A stretch of 64,000 nt of DNA from Hevea brasiliensis (Eukaryota; Streptophyta; Magnoliopsida; Malpighiales; Euphorbiaceae): assembly GCF_030052815.1 (NCBI RefSeq), contig NC_079505.1:26552843-26616842 (forward strand), in the 5' to 3' direction. Numbering within the stretch: position 1 is the stretch's first letter; the number at the start of each line of letters is the position of its first letter. The notes beneath the pieces are model-generated. The model did not search any database and had not been told where the DNA came from. It saw nothing but the letters and a program-made list of their open reading frames with translations. The translations under genes were made by a program, and so were the position numbers. This document shows positions 14,301-27,148 of the stretch, one piece after another.

Positions 14301-14773
14301 AGACCATTATTCATATAACCCGAACCAACATATTTATTTCCAAAATAAATATTGCAAACATCATCTGTGAACCGAAATTCATAGCCATTTCTAGTTAAAC
14401 TAGATATAGAAATGATGTTCTTAAAAGCATCAGGTACGTATAAAATATTATCCAAACACAAAACATATCCAAACATATAAAAAGATTTAGATCCTATGGC
14501 TAAAGCTTCAACAGTTGAGCCATTGCCAATCCGTACTCTAACCTCTTGAGAACGCAAGCTGCTACTATTAGCTAGTTCCTGCATATCATTAGAAATGTGA
14601 GAATTGGCACCAGTATCTAAAACCCAAACTGTAGATGAACTATGAGTATCATCAGAATCTAAATAATAAAATATAGACATACCTTCCGAAGGTTTATCCT
14701 TCTTGTCCTTCAAAGAAGTAAGATACTCTGGGCAGTTCCTTTCCAGTGCCCATCCTTCTAGCAGTGGAAACAC
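14301..14773 (-). pseudogene. pol: Copia aspartic protease region
   Basis: The motif VWVLDTGANSHISND, with catalytic DTG, lies at about 14590-14640, and LDNILYVPDAFKNIISIS follows. It processes the gag-pol polyprotein. It is in the same open frame as the following integrase lead domain (14773-14057). The upstream joint to gag, inside the zinc knuckle at about 14760, is shifted in frame. Confidence 0.87.
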
Positions 14774-15543
14774 TTTCCTTTACCTCCATCAGCTTTAGTC
14801 TTCCCTTTCTTTTTAGCTATTTTCTTAGAAGGACCAAGAATCTGAGGTTTCTTTTTCTTATTGGCCTTCTTCTTGTTGGACTTTCTAGTAGAAAAAGATG
14901 CAATCAAAGCTACCTCTTTTCCTTTATTGCCCGGCATATTCTTTTAGGCAACAACTAGCATGTTGAGTAAACCAGCTAAGGTAAATTCCTGTTTAGTCAT
15001 ATGGAAATTTGTCACAAAATTCCGAAAAGACTCAGGAAGGGACTGAAGGATCAAATCCGTCTATAGTTGGAAATCCATGTTGAAGTCAAGATGTTCCAAC
15101 TGCTCAATCAGCCGAATCATCTTGTGGACATGATCCCCAACATTCTGTCCTTCAGACATCCTTATGCGGAACGGCTGCCTAGATATCTCATACCTAGCGT
15201 TCCTGCTATGCTCACCATACAACTCTTGTAGGTGAAGGAGGATCTCACTCGCACTCTGCATGTTCTCATGCTGCTTCTATAACTCATTACTGATGGAAGC
15301 AAGCATGTAACACTTAGCTCTCATATCATGCTCCTTCCATTTGTCTAAAGTTTCATGTTCCTCTTGAGTGGCCTCTGGAGGTAAGGGACCAGGAACATTT
15401 GAATCTAGAACATATCCTATATGTTCAAGGTTCAGGACAAGTTTCAAATTTCTTAGCCAATCAGAGAGATTAGGTCCTGTCAACCTATTGCGATCAAGTA
15501 AGCTTGCAAGGATATTGGATGGCGGTGGTTGTTCTATGCTCAT
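14746..15543 (-). pseudogene. gag: Copia gag with zinc knuckle
   Basis: The start ATG at 15543 opens with SIEQPPPSNILASLL, then LTGPNLSDWLRNLKLVL, typical of copia capsid proteins (UBN2/gag-polypeptide type). A TAG stop near 15276 lies in frame with the continuation at 15261 and fits CAG to TAG. A second stop near 15061 precedes the continuing motif LILQSLPESFRNFV. The Lys-rich tail leads to a CX2C zinc knuckle (CFHC, then KDGHW) at about 14745-14785, where a stop and a frameshift occur. Confidence 0.85.
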
Positions 15544-16221
15544 TATTATCAGAAAATCAACTGCAGAAAATAACCAGATTAATTAGTAAATGTATCATGT
15601 AATTAACCAAAATGATTATGGTCTTTTAATCAAATTGGTCCTCCCACTAACTTAGCGAATCCTATACTTCCAAAGTAGAAAACGGAAATCCTAGTTGGAT
15701 GGATTTCTAGTGGGTGATTGAATTTTTATAATTCTATTGATCATCCTCAGGTACATCCGTTATTGGAATTACAATAAACTATAAGTGAGCAACTCCTTGC
15801 CCATCATATCTCATGTGAGGGTCAATCCTTTACCTAGCCCCTAATGCTCAAAATCTCAGGTACATCCATTATTGACTTATCTTGCATTAGTTAAGTTGAT
15901 CCCATTGAGTCAGTAATTATGCAAATAATTTTAATGTCCTTAGGTACATCCAATATTGGGCACCAAACCATTTATATATTAACAACATCTCATGCTTAAC
16001 AATTATTCTTAAGAAAATCTCTTAAATTAATTGCATCTTATGTAACTATTTAAAATTTCTTAAAATAATTGCCCCAATGGAGGGCCTATGTTATAATTAC
16101 TTTAATTATAGCATTTTCAACTTAATCATTTGTTTGGAAGATTTTATGGTCATCCTAATTACTATTAAGGTCTCACTTTGCACATTATCCATTTAGCATG
16201 CATATATTATATGATTGCATA
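15544..16221 (-). other. Copia 5' leader, part next to gag
   Basis: Non-coding. It holds three copies of aggtacatcc followed by a (t)attg motif at 15749, 15858 and 15942, spaced 109 and 84 bp. The solo LTR at 16227 separates it from the rest of the leader. Confidence 0.6.
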
Positions 16222-16226
16222 CATTC

Positions 16227-19200
16227 TGTGACACCCCTTACTCGTCTACAGTGTAGCCGAGCAAGTTATGCCACTCAGTGTGCCAGAGCACCAATTTATA
16301 TTTCTAATTACAATTTATCCCTTTTAATTTATTTATTTACAATTTTTTTTTATAAATCTAAATTTTTCCACAAATTTTATAGAAAATCCGGCAGAGTGCC
16401 AGCTGTAAATTGGAAAAACAGTTCTTCTGAACCTGTTTAAAAACACTTCCAATATAATTTCCAAATCCAAACTCTATTATACACATTCAAGTCAATCTCA
16501 ACAACTCAATCTGAATCACAACACTATTTCCAGAAACTTTTCTTTTCACTTCATTACTGGAAGCACATTCACAAAGACTTCTCAACATAATATACAGAAA
16601 ATTTCAATAATATGAAATTCATATATTTACATCATCAATAATTTCAAGAGTTTATAATTACAGTCCCACAACTAATACAAAATACAAAATGCATAATGCT
16701 ACCCCACAATCCTGATGTCCTACCATATGCACGGCAGGTGTAAGGTGACTTGGGACTCCGGATGCAAATCTGAAGGCTCACTCGGTCTGATGTCTGCTGG
16801 GCTCACCAGCTAGGTCTCCAGTACCTGCGTGTGGCAAAAGCGACGCGCTAAGCAATTCTGCTTAGTGGTGATAATATAAAATAAAATAAAATAAAATAAA
16901 ATAAAACGAATATGCAGAATGTGTGTTTACATTTTTGGTAGGCTTAACTTTTGATATTATTTGCATTATTATTTGATTAAAATTTGGTAAGGTTTATTAT
17001 CACTGCCCGAGTAACCCATACTAATTGACTGGACTGGATAAATGGGTAAACTGGCACTGGGTACTAAGTACCTCGGACCATCACACCATAGGTCACATTG
17101 TGTCTCCCGGTGTAATGACTAATAAGTCAGAATAATTATTGGGGTTAAAACCCAAGTGTAATAATTCAAATAACATAGCCAAAGGCTATTATGTCACAGA
17201 ATGGCATGGGAAGCCATGAAACACAGAATGGCATGAAGCCATATGCAGTACTGCTAACAGAACCCTATTGGTATGCCAAGCTATCCAAACCAATCTTGTT
17301 AGGTATACTAGGGCATTTCACACTTTTAAGTTTCACAATTTTTGGAATTTAAGTTTTAGTGTTACTATTCCATTCATTGGTCAACAAAAATGTTGACTTT
17401 TGCATAAGAAATAGGTACATTGGTTTTAATATCATCAACATACCCCATTTTGCATTCAAAATTTGTTGGTATTGGTTGCCAATACCATTTCTAAGCTTAA
17501 TGTTAGTTGGATAGAATTTTCACTTTTTATGCCTTGTATTTACTATTTCATTGTTCAATTTTGCAGTGGGAATTTGGCAAAATGATCAACATGAAAGTTG
17601 TTCCTTATTTTGTCTAGTTGCATTTCCTTTTTTGAATCACTTCATTTGGAGTTTTGTAGCTCAAGTTATTATCCAAAAACCTCAACTGGCCGGATTGAAA
17701 TTCTATCCAGAATTTCTGGACTGACCATATCTACAGTGTGATGAATAGTGAATGAAACTCACCTTTTGAATATGTTCTGGTCATAATTTGGGTTAGGTTT
17801 TTTCATGAAAGTTGTTGGTCTATATCTCAGCTTGTTTCTGGTAAAATTTCAGGTCAATTGGACCTTTCTACACTGATTTATGGCCAAATGACCAAATACT
17901 GTTCATTTGGTCATTTTGCCCAGGCAGACTGTAGGTCACCCGGATTAGGGTAAGCTTTTGGTCCACTTGGTTTGGTTTTATGGGCATGGTTTCTTCACCA
18001 AAGTTGTGCCATTATGTGTCTAGTTTCAGGTCCAATTAGTCTTGCACCAATTGAATGTCTACAATTCAAGTTATGGCTGCCCAAACCTACTGGACTCATG
18101 TCCAATTCTGCAGGTCACCATGGGCAGCCACACCAAACCCAAACTCCACCACTCAACACACTTCATTTTTTATTTAAATAGAACCAAATGGTCACTAATT
18201 GATCATTAAAACCTATTTTCATCATCACATGGTCAAAGTCCCATTTCTCCACTCCAAACCCTAACCCAAACATTACCACGCATGCATTTTCACTTCATTT
18301 CATCAATCCACTTAGTAGATACATATTATGGGCAGCCATAACAACCTTTTAACTTCATTTAACTCAACACAATCAAACCCTAACCATGGCTGCCGAAAAT
18401 GAGGGATGGCATACAAGTGGTATTTAGCAATTTTCCTTTGTAATTCTTACTCATACATAGTCCTTAAACATGTATTCAAAGTAAAAATTAAGGTTAAGTC
18501 ACTAACCTCTAAGGAGTGAGCTTTCCAACTTGCTAAAGTTCTTCCTTTCCTTTTCTTTTTGCTCCCAAAAGACTCACCAAGATGATAGAATAATTTTTTG
18601 TATTGGGAAATTTAAGTTTTAATGGATGGAAACCCAAGAAATCAAGCTTGGTAAAGCTTGGTTATGGAGGGCTATGGTGAAGGTGTGTGTGATGGCAAAG
18701 AGAGAAAGAAGAAGAGAGGTTCTGATTTTTTTTTCCTTTTCCAGCCCATTTTATCTCTTTTAAATAGAGTTATGCCATGTGTCAATGTTAGATTGGGTGG
18801 GAGAACTTTGATGACATCATTATGATGTCGTAATGCTATTTTCTTTCATTTCTTCTCCATTTCTTGTCTAATTAATTTCAATTAAATTTTTAATAACATT
18901 TAGTTATATTTTATGTTATATAAATTATTTATTTAACTGGAAAAATTGGCCAAAAATTATCTCTGAAGACGAAATGACTAAAATGCCCTCCTTTTCGCTT
19001 AACGAGCCAAAATTGTCTGTACCAATTGAAAATTTTTTTTAAGTATTTTCTTGGCATTCTAATGCCATAAGAACCTCAATAACCCTTCTCTAGAGTCCCA
19101 ATAATTATTTTATAATTTTTTCCCCTGGTCTAGGGCTCCTAGTTGCGAGAATCGCAACTTCTCACTAGGTTGCCCATGCTAGGGCACCGGCTCATTTAAC

Positions 19201-19371
19201 TTGGTTGTATTTTATTTCTAAAATTTTTCCTAAATTTTTCTTATTAATATTTGAGTTGTTTATGGTTCCTTACTTTAGTTTAAATATTTTTTCGGACATT
19301 CTAGCTATCCGGACCGACACTGATCACTGAAACAGTAGACTGTACGGACTAGCTAAAGTGAGGATGTTACA
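16227..19371 (-). mobile_element. Solo LTR, gypsy type A; TSD CATTC
   Basis: 3145 bp from TGTGACACCCC to GATGTTACA, flanked by CATTC at 16222-16226 and 19372-19376. It is the clearest solo LTR here. It matches the LTRs of the gypsy element at 38889-49872 in order and sequence. It includes a (TAAAA)n microsatellite (16876-16906), a TGACATCA/TGATGTCG inverted pair (18812-18830), a CCAAT box nearby (18791-18795) and, on the minus strand, TATTTAAA near 18755. No gene is present. Confidence 0.93.
16876..16906. repeat. (TAAAA)n microsatellite
   Basis: Six tandem copies of taaaa within the solo LTR. Confidence 0.9.
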
Positions 19372-19376
19372 CATTC

Positions 19377-20465
19377 CCATACATCTCATGCATTCATGGA
19401 TAAACAGTAAATATGGTATGATCATGGACTTTCTAAGGGATTCAATTCTGAGCCACCAAGAATTGAATCAGGGCATTCCTAGGTGCATTTCATTCATTCA
19501 TTTTACAAGAGTTGCTGAAGGAGTATATAATCAACACTTGATCTTGAATTCCTCCCACTGGTCCCACCAATGCTCTTGACCTCCTTGAACTTCTTGCAAT
19601 CCAATATTATATAGTAATCATTGGCATACCAAAGCGAATTTACAAGAACTTAAATAAATGAAATTACAACCAAAAAATTATTACAAACTTAATAATACAT
19701 GCCCAAAATAAATTAAAATAAATTAATTAATTTACAATCCCAAAGAAACATAAAAGAAATAAATCCAATCACATTGGTCTTTTATAGTCCATGATCATCC
19801 ATCATGCATATCACTATTTAACAATTAAATAAAACATACATACTTAAATTAAATTGAATATCTCATATTCAACTTAAAAATCCAGATTTGAATATGATTC
19901 AAATAAATTTAAAAATTCAGATTTGAATCTCATTCTAACAAATTTAAAAATTCAGATTTGAATCATATCCAAACAACCTTAAAAATTCAGATTTGAATCA
20001 CATTCAAACAATTCTTAAAAAATCAAATTTGAATCACATTCAAACATTTCTTAAAAAATCAGATTTGAATCACATTCAAACATTTTTTAAAAAATCAGAT
20101 TTGAATATTATTCAATCAACTTTAAAAATTTAGATTTGAATATGATTCAAACAACTTTTAAAATTCATATTTGAATCACATTCAAATAATTTTTAAAATT
20201 TTGATTTGAATCATAATTTAATTGTGTGATTAAAACTACTAATTACACACTTTAATTAGTCAAAGAATAGGCCTTAGATCATACAACAATTGCAGAATTA
20301 AAAGCCAAGCCTTGAACCACCCATGTAAGCCAAACCATGCGCACCATTGATGGTGTTTTTCAAGCATGCCGCCACACCTCCATTGCAACTAGTAATGGAT
20401 AAATCATCTCATGATCAAAACACACAATTAAATCATATAATCAACAATATAAATGGCAAATATAG
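19377..20465 (-). other. Copia 5' leader, part next to primer site
   Basis: Non-coding leader between the primer site and gag. The half nearest the primer site carries the ten-unit 35-36 bp array at 19870-20215. Confidence 0.65.
19870..20215 (-). repeat. Tandem array, ten units of 35-36 bp, in copia leader
   Basis: The unit core cagatttgaat recurs at 19885, 19920, 19955, 19990, 20026, 20062, 20098, 20133, 20168 and 20203, i.e. steps of 35, 35, 35, 36, 36, 36, 35, 35 and 35. Units also share cattcaaac and a run of A before the core. The neighbouring leader lacks this pattern. Confidence 0.92.
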
Positions 20466-20467
20466 TG

Positions 20468-20479
20468 GCTTTGATACCA
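20468..20479 (-). promoter_or_regulatory. Primer binding site of copia element
   Basis: Minus-strand TGGTATCAAAGC, one mismatch from the initiator Met-tRNA site TGGTATCAGAGC. It is two bases from the 5' LTR. Confidence 0.85.
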
Positions 20480-20481
20480 AT

Positions 20482-22594
20482 TGAAGGAACGGAAGCGCGA
20501 AAAATAGAAGTTTATACCATTGAATTCAAAAATTTTCACCTAGGGTCACATGCATCATGCATGATTTATTTTTATCTATTTGATTTCAATGATAAACAAC
20601 ATATTAAAACTCTTTTAATTTGTTTTTTGGATCTGTATTTGCCATTTAAGATTTTAAAATTAATCAGATTAATTTTAGAACTCTACATTAAATCAAGAAC
20701 AAACACAATATCCTCTTGATGCATTGCAGTGTATTTGCGCCTTTGAGATTCGTCTTCAGAACACCAAATATTGTCCCTCTAGTTTGTCCACACCAAGAAC
20801 ACCTATGGCAGCCCTTGAACAGCTTCTAAAGCTTTTTCTATTAATTAGAAAATCAAGTTCTGCCTTTTAAAAGATTAAAGATGTAAACAGGACACTAGAA
20901 ACAATTTCTGGTGTTCTTAATTCAAGAGATTGTTTGCTAATCTCTTGGATTGATTAGAGAAGAAGAAGAAGAGAAGAGAATGGCACTCCAAAGTGGCGGC
21001 ACAAAGAGAGAGGCTGCTGCTTATGTTTTATTTTTTTCTCATAACAACACTTATATAGTTAGGTTAACACATTAAACCATTGCCACATGTCACCCTTTGA
21101 TTAGCTCTAAGTTTAAGTGACACAATCACATTGTGCCAAGTGTCAAACCTATATTTAATATTAATTTTAATCATCTTACATGATTAAAAGACATTTGACA
21201 AGCTTATGTATAATGCCACGTGTCACCATCTCATGGTGCCACGTATCACACTGTGAAATGACCAAAATGCCCTTGTGTCTTAATTTTGAGTTCTTAACCC
21301 AAAATAATTATTTCTCTTCTTCTAATTAATTTATATCAAATATAAATTAATTAATTAATCTCTATTAATTAATTTCTCATTAATTAAATTCATATTTAAA
21401 CGCTTTAAATATAAATTTAACTTATATATACATCAAATAATCTAGATTTGGTTTCAAGTCATGCTAGGGACTTTGCAATCTAATTGCAAACTAAACCTAT
21501 TTAATTAATCAATTAAACTCTTTAATTAATTAATTAAATCATATTTAATTAGGTGATAACTTGTGTATGTGTGTGACTTACTAAGCTCATCACTAATTGG
21601 CAATGAGATATGATATCAACTCTTAATATCATCAGAACTCTTTCTTACCATAAATGATTTCTCTAAATCATTTTATGCACCTCATAGATCATGGTTAACA
21701 CCTAGCATAGCATGCCATGGCCACCCAATTAGTAATAAGGTTTACCTTAAATGAACCTATAATCATATGTTACCTTGCACTAGAATCTCTCTGTTACAAA
21801 ATCCCAAGTTAAGTTGGAGTCATAGTTTATGTCAAACTCCATTTGCTATGAATATTATGTTCTCTTTTAATTCCAGTTCTTGATTAAAAAGATTTTTCTC
21901 ATTAGAAACTCTTTTCTAATTAAATCTATCTGTCCTGGCCAGGAACTTGAAACATCAAGAACAATTAAATGAACATAGGATTTTATCTCTATTTACTTAG
22001 AGGAACAGATTCCATCTTGATCAACACCTACCTTCATATATAACTAGTAGGAGCCAACACATGCCCATATACCCATACACAGTACAAGTATGAAAGTAGT
22101 ATCAAACTCAAACTACCTATATAAAAGATAACTGTGCTATCTTTGGTCTAAAGATTATATGCACTGATATGATTTATGACAAAACATTGACAAGAGTAAA
22201 CTCTATGTGCTTGTCATTAGTGTCACTAGTTCGGCCTATTTATCATTTATAAGTGCCTATCATGTTTGTCATATGGCATAAGACTCACCATTCCATCTTA
22301 TTTATATCTCATATAAATAACTTGGAAACAAATATGAATACAATCTTTTTGGATAAGTTATGTCCTTATTATGAAGTATCCTCGATTGTGAACCTATTTA
22401 TGATACTTTGTACTAGAAATACTGTCACTCATATTCTTAACAACTTAAGAATAGAATTTCTAACAAAATATCAATGGACCTTTTCTATTACACATAAATA
22501 TCTTATGTAAATGGAAAAGTGGAAATGCCTTTTTGTTAATAAAACATGTACAAGATACATACTAAATAATATGCTCTAGGGCATACTACTAATA
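20482..22594 (-). repeat. 5' LTR of copia element (right)
   Basis: 2113 bp from tgaaggaacggaagcg to actactaata, the partner of 9433-11544. The minus-strand TATA box is at 21051-21057. The element-start dinucleotide reads TA instead of TG. Confidence 0.92.
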
Positions 22595-25500
22595 CTATTC
22601 AAGTCAAAATATTGACTTTCTTATGCTTAAAAGATATGGGAAATCTAATTATACCCACATACCACATTTTGGTTACTTAACTTGTTGGTTTTTGTCATTT
22701 TCTCCAATCTTACGTCTTTTAGGTAAAATTTCAAATTTTCAGTTTTGGTGACCTATTTTGCATTGTTCCATTGGTCATGTTGTTGTTAGAATTTGGCCAA
22801 GGTTTTTTCATAGAAATTGTTCCTTATTTTCTTAACTTTATTTCCCTTTTTGAATCACTACATTTAGAGTTTTGTAGTTCAAGTTATAGCCATTTGAACA
22901 TGGCTGGCCAGATTGGCGTAACCCAGATTTCTAGGCACCAAAACTGGTTCTGGCAGTTTTAGGTCACTAAATTTGGGTGGCTAAATGACTTAGTTAAGGG
23001 CATAATTGGTTTGTGCTCTTCATAAAAGTTTTAGTATCTCAGCTTTCTACTGGTAAAATTTTAGGTCATTTAGACTTGACTAACCTAAGTTATGGCCATA
23101 CTGTTCATTTGGTAATTTTTGTACAAGTCAGATTGCCTAATCTGGATTTGGTCAATTTGTTCACTATGCTACGGTCACTTTTTGGGCGTGATTCCTAAAT
23201 GAAAAATGTGTCATTTTGTGTCTAGTTTCATTCCCAATTGGTCTCACACCAATTGGATTAGTAAATTTTCAGTTTTGGTCCCTGAAAGAGACCTTGGTCC
23301 TACTGCCTGCATAATGGCTCTAAGCAATCCGAATTTCCATTCAATTCCAACACTTCCAACTTACTACAATTGGTCACAAATGACCATTTTCCAGCTTAAA
23401 CTAGGCTAAACACACCATTTGACTAATTCTCTAATTGTTGTCTTTCAAAACCCTAGGTCCAAACCCTAACTCACTTGATTTGTTACATTTAATTAGTTCC
23501 AAGCATACAAGCACCATTTCTCAACTCATTCAAGCTCTCTAACATGTTTAATTCAATCAAACTCAAGCATTCTCAACTCAAACCCTAGCTGGCCTAAATT
23601 TCATATAGTCCTCCAAAGATGTTTTCATTTCATTTTAAATATATTTCTAGGTTAATTAAGATGCAAACACAACATATATACTAAGATTTTCAAATTCCAT
23701 TACTTACCTTATGGAGCAGAATTTCTATCCTTCAATTTTCCTCACTTCCTTGGTTTTAATGACATCCAAGCTTCATATCAAGGTCCACTTGCAAGATTTA
23801 CTTAAGGGGGTTAGGGAAATTTGTGGCTAAACTTAAGGTTTATGAGAGCTTGAGGTGAGTTCCCATGGTGGAAATGAAAGAGGTGATAGAGGGAAAGAGA
23901 TGAGACGGCAACACAAAAAAAATAAGACCCAAATTGTTTTTTTTTTTCTTTTTATTTGTTTTTATGTGTATTTATCATCAAATTGACTTGGTCAAAATGG
24001 TAATTAAATGGAAAATTATTTATGTGATCATACATGATGTCATAAAGCATTTTATTTTTTGAATTTCTTTTCTTTTTCATTTTCTTTTTAGTATATTTTT
24101 AAGTCTTTAAAATTGTTTTTGACTTGGTAAATATGGATGGGCAAAAATAAAATTATTTATGATGTCATAATAGTGATGTAAGCATGATGTAACTAAACTT
24201 TTTCTTTTTTTTTCTTTTTCTTTTATATTTATTTTCCACTAGTTCTTTAATTTAATTCTTAATCCTGAAATTTTCTTTTCTCCAATTTTATTTGACAGTT
24301 AGGTCAGGAGTCAGCTCTAGGAGTGAATTGACCAAATTGCCCCTCGCTGGTTCGATTTGATTTGCTAGTTATTTGATATTTCTTCCGGATCCCTGACCTA
24401 ATTATTTGACCTGCTTAACAATTCTTTTTCGTAATTTTCTCTTTTCCATTGTGTTCGCAATAGTCCTAAGTACCGCGGCGTCACATTTTTGGTTCGAAAT
24501 TTGAGTTTAAACGACTTTGCAGTCGTTCCTGATAAGGTCACCCATCGCTGTGACTCTCGGCTCATTTAACCTCTTATGTTCTATTTTTCTTATTTATACT
24601 TAACTATTTGGCAATTACTAATTATTTGTTTTCAAGGCTTCTCTAGGTGTCTTAAACATAGTTCTAATCCTCTTAATTGTCCGGATCGATACTGGTTTCC
24701 AAAACAGTATAATTTACCAGGCTATGCAAATAGGGGTGTTACAAAATTAATGTTTCATTCATATTTTCATGTGATTCATTTATTCATTACAATATTTATA
24801 TGAATTCATAACTCATACAAGGTGTTATTATCTTATTAGTAATGGAAACATAAGTCCTAATGTAAACCTCATCCCATTTATACTCAACAATCCATCTAGG
24901 TAAATTTTATTTCATATTCAAATGGTATTATTTATGTTTTACTAGACCTACTAGAAATGGGAATACAAATCTTCACTATATACTCTCATAACTTAAATGT
25001 TCATTAAGTCATTTAGGTGCATTACTATTTCTATTCCAAGTAATCCATGAAAATTTCATGGATTCCAAATTTCATACCTTAATTTCCTCTACCAATTTAG
25101 TTCTTACACTTTGTGTCTTTGTATTACTATTCACATTACTATTCACTCAAATTGTTGACTTTTTAATACAAAATAAATTTATTGAACCTAAGTTCTCCAT
25201 GATATCACATTTTGCATTTTTTTTTGTTGGTATTGATTTCCAATACCATTCCAAAGCTTATCTTATGTTATTCAAAATTTTTAGATTTCATACCCTAGGT
25301 TTACTGTTCCATTGGTCATTTGTACAGTAGGAATTTGATAAAATTGTCTTCATGAAAGTTGTTTCTTATTGCGTCTAGTTACATTTCTTTTTTTAAATCA
25401 CTCCATTTGGAGTTTTGTAGCTCAAGTTATGGTCATTTTATCATAACTGATCGGATTGACCTGTACCCAGAATTTCTGGGCAATTTGGTTCTACCAGATT

Positions 25501-27148
25501 TGGTAACCTAAGTTTGGTTGGCAATTTGACTAGGTTATGGTCAGAATTTGAATTTGTGTTCTTCATACAAGTTGTAGGGATATGTCTCAGCTTTCTGCTG
25601 GTAAAATTTCAGATCAATTAAACTTTTCTGCACTAAGTTATGACTATTTGAACAAACACTGTTCATTTGGTCATTTTCCAAGGATAGCATGTTGGTCTTC
25701 CAGATTAGGGTAATTTTTAGGTCAACTTGGTTTGATTTTCTAGGCAGGTTTTCTTTACCAAAGTTGTGCCATTATGTGTCTAGTTTCATGTCCAATTGGC
25801 TTTGTACCAATTAAACCTATACAACTCCAGTTATAGCTGCCCAAACCTACTGGACTCACAACCAGTCCTGCAGGTCACTAAGGGCATCATGCCTAAGCTC
25901 AACTCCAACATCTTTAGTCACTTCAATTCCTCCTCACACCCATTCAAATGGTCACTAATTGACCATTACAAGGTTAATATACCATTTCATGAGCAAACCC
26001 TAATTTTTTTCACAAACCCTAATTTCCAAAGTGTCCATTTTATGCTATCCATGCCATCTAACACATCCAACACACATAATTCAACATCTAACTCAAGTTT
26101 TCTCATCACAAACCACTTGTAAACAATTCAATTCATACAAATCAACAAATCTCATCCTTATCCCATGGCTACCAATTCTAGTACATACTTCAATATAATT
26201 GTTTTGTTTAATTCTATAACAAATTCTCATTTAATTTGTCTTCCTAACAAAGATTAAAAAGATAGGGAAGTAAGTATAGGCACTAACCCTTTTTTAGTAG
26301 AATTTTCCCAAGCAATTCCTTCACTTTCTTGGCTTTTCTTGGCAGCCAAACACTTTCCCAGGAGGTAAAATAAAGTTTTTGTAAAGGAGGGTAGGGGTTT
26401 TATGGTGAAAAGGTGAGGTTTGGCAAGAGAGAGAGAGAGGAAAGCTCTTCAATGCTGAAGAGAAAAGTGGCTACCGAGAACAAGAAGAAGAAGAACAGAA
26501 TTTGTGTTTAATTTTTATCTTATTTTATGTATATTTATCTTCTTTTAAAGTGCTTGTTGAAATTTGATTGGTGAAGGGCATTTTAATGACATCATAGTGA
26601 TGTCATAAGTCCCATTTAATTCATTTTCTTTTTATTTTCTTTTCTACTCATTTTCAATTTAATTTTTAGAAATATTTATTCACATTTTATGTCATAATAA
26701 TTATTTACTTAACTGGACAAGTCGGCCAAAAATCATCTCTGAAGACGAAATGACCAAAATGCCCTCCATTTGGCTTATTGAGCCAAAATCTTCTGTACCA
26801 ATCGAAAAATTTTTCTAAACCTTTTCTTGGCATTCTAATGCTATAGAAACCTCAATGACTCTTCTCTGGAGTCCCAATAATTATTTCATGAATTTTCTCC
26901 CGAGTTCAGGGCTCCTAGTTGCGAAGACCGCAACTTCCCACTGGATTACCCATCACTAGGGCACCGGCTCATTTAACTTGGTAGTATTTTATTTCAAAAT
27001 TTTTTCCTAAATTTTTCTTATCATTATTTGAGTTATTTATGATTCCTCACTTTAGTATAAATATTTTTCTAGACGTTTTAGCTGTCTATACTGACACAAG
27101 CCACCGGAACAGTAGAATGTATGGAATTGCTACAGTGAGGGTGTTACA

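Larger units (their letters stand above)
9433..22594 (-). mobile_element. Ty1/copia retrotransposon, structurally complete, coding decayed; TSD CTATT
   Basis: Two LTRs of about 2.1 kb (9433-11544, 20482-22594), a Met-tRNA primer site, a purine tract and a minus-strand polyprotein in the order gag, protease, integrase, RT, RNase H, which defines Ty1/copia. CTATT is repeated at 9428-9432 and 22595-22599. The element is about 10.0 kb without the nested solo LTR at 16227-19371. On its own strand the LTR begins TGTTAGTAGTATGCCC (left copy); in the right copy this is TATTAG, so one terminal base has mutated. Stops and at least two frameshifts disable it. Confidence 0.92.
1666..24743 (-). mobile_element. 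Gag-only gypsy-like element (type B, TR-GAG-like), interrupted by copia; TSD AAACT/AAATT
   Basis: Two long LTRs (1666-5364 and 7894-24743, the latter split by the copia element) flank an internal region of only about 2.5 kb. The internal region carries a Met-tRNA primer site next to the right LTR and a degenerate gag on the minus strand, with no protease, RT, RNase H or integrase. This layout fits the non-autonomous class called TR-GAG (terminal repeats with gag only). Whether it was born this way or is a later deletion cannot be told from one copy. The flanks AAACT (1661-1665) and AAATT (24744-24748) differ at one base, consistent with an old insertion. Confidence 0.82.
7894..24743 (-). repeat. 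Right (5') LTR of type B element, split by copia insertion
   Basis: Pieces 7894-9432 and 22600-24743 sum to about 3.68 kb, close to the 3.70 kb of the left LTR. The left piece breaks at ggtactatt and the right resumes ctattcaag, matching the uninterrupted sequence 'gatactattcaag' near 3200. The LTR ends aggggtgttaca. No gene is present. Confidence 0.87.
40..27148 (-). mobile_element. Solo LTR of a gypsy family (type A variant), itself interrupted; TSD CCTGT
   Basis: The LTR occupies 40-1665 and 24749-27148, about 4.0 kb once the nested element is removed. Its plus-strand left end (tgcaatacctctcaccc) aligns with tgtgacaccccttaccc of related LTRs by transitions only. Its right end is gggtgttaca. 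The 5 bp CCTGT at 35-39 is repeated at 27149-27153. There is no internal region, so this is a solo LTR, normally the product of recombination between the two LTRs of a full element. Read as a retroelement LTR it points to the minus strand (TGTAACACCC is the start in related complete copies). It contains a TGACATCA/TGATGTCA inverted pair (26587-26605) and a CCAAT box (26567-26571). Confidence 0.85.

Noticed and set aside
19870..20215. CRISPR-like periodic array
   Set aside because: The units are direct tandem copies without unique spacers, in a plant retroelement leader; no cas genes.
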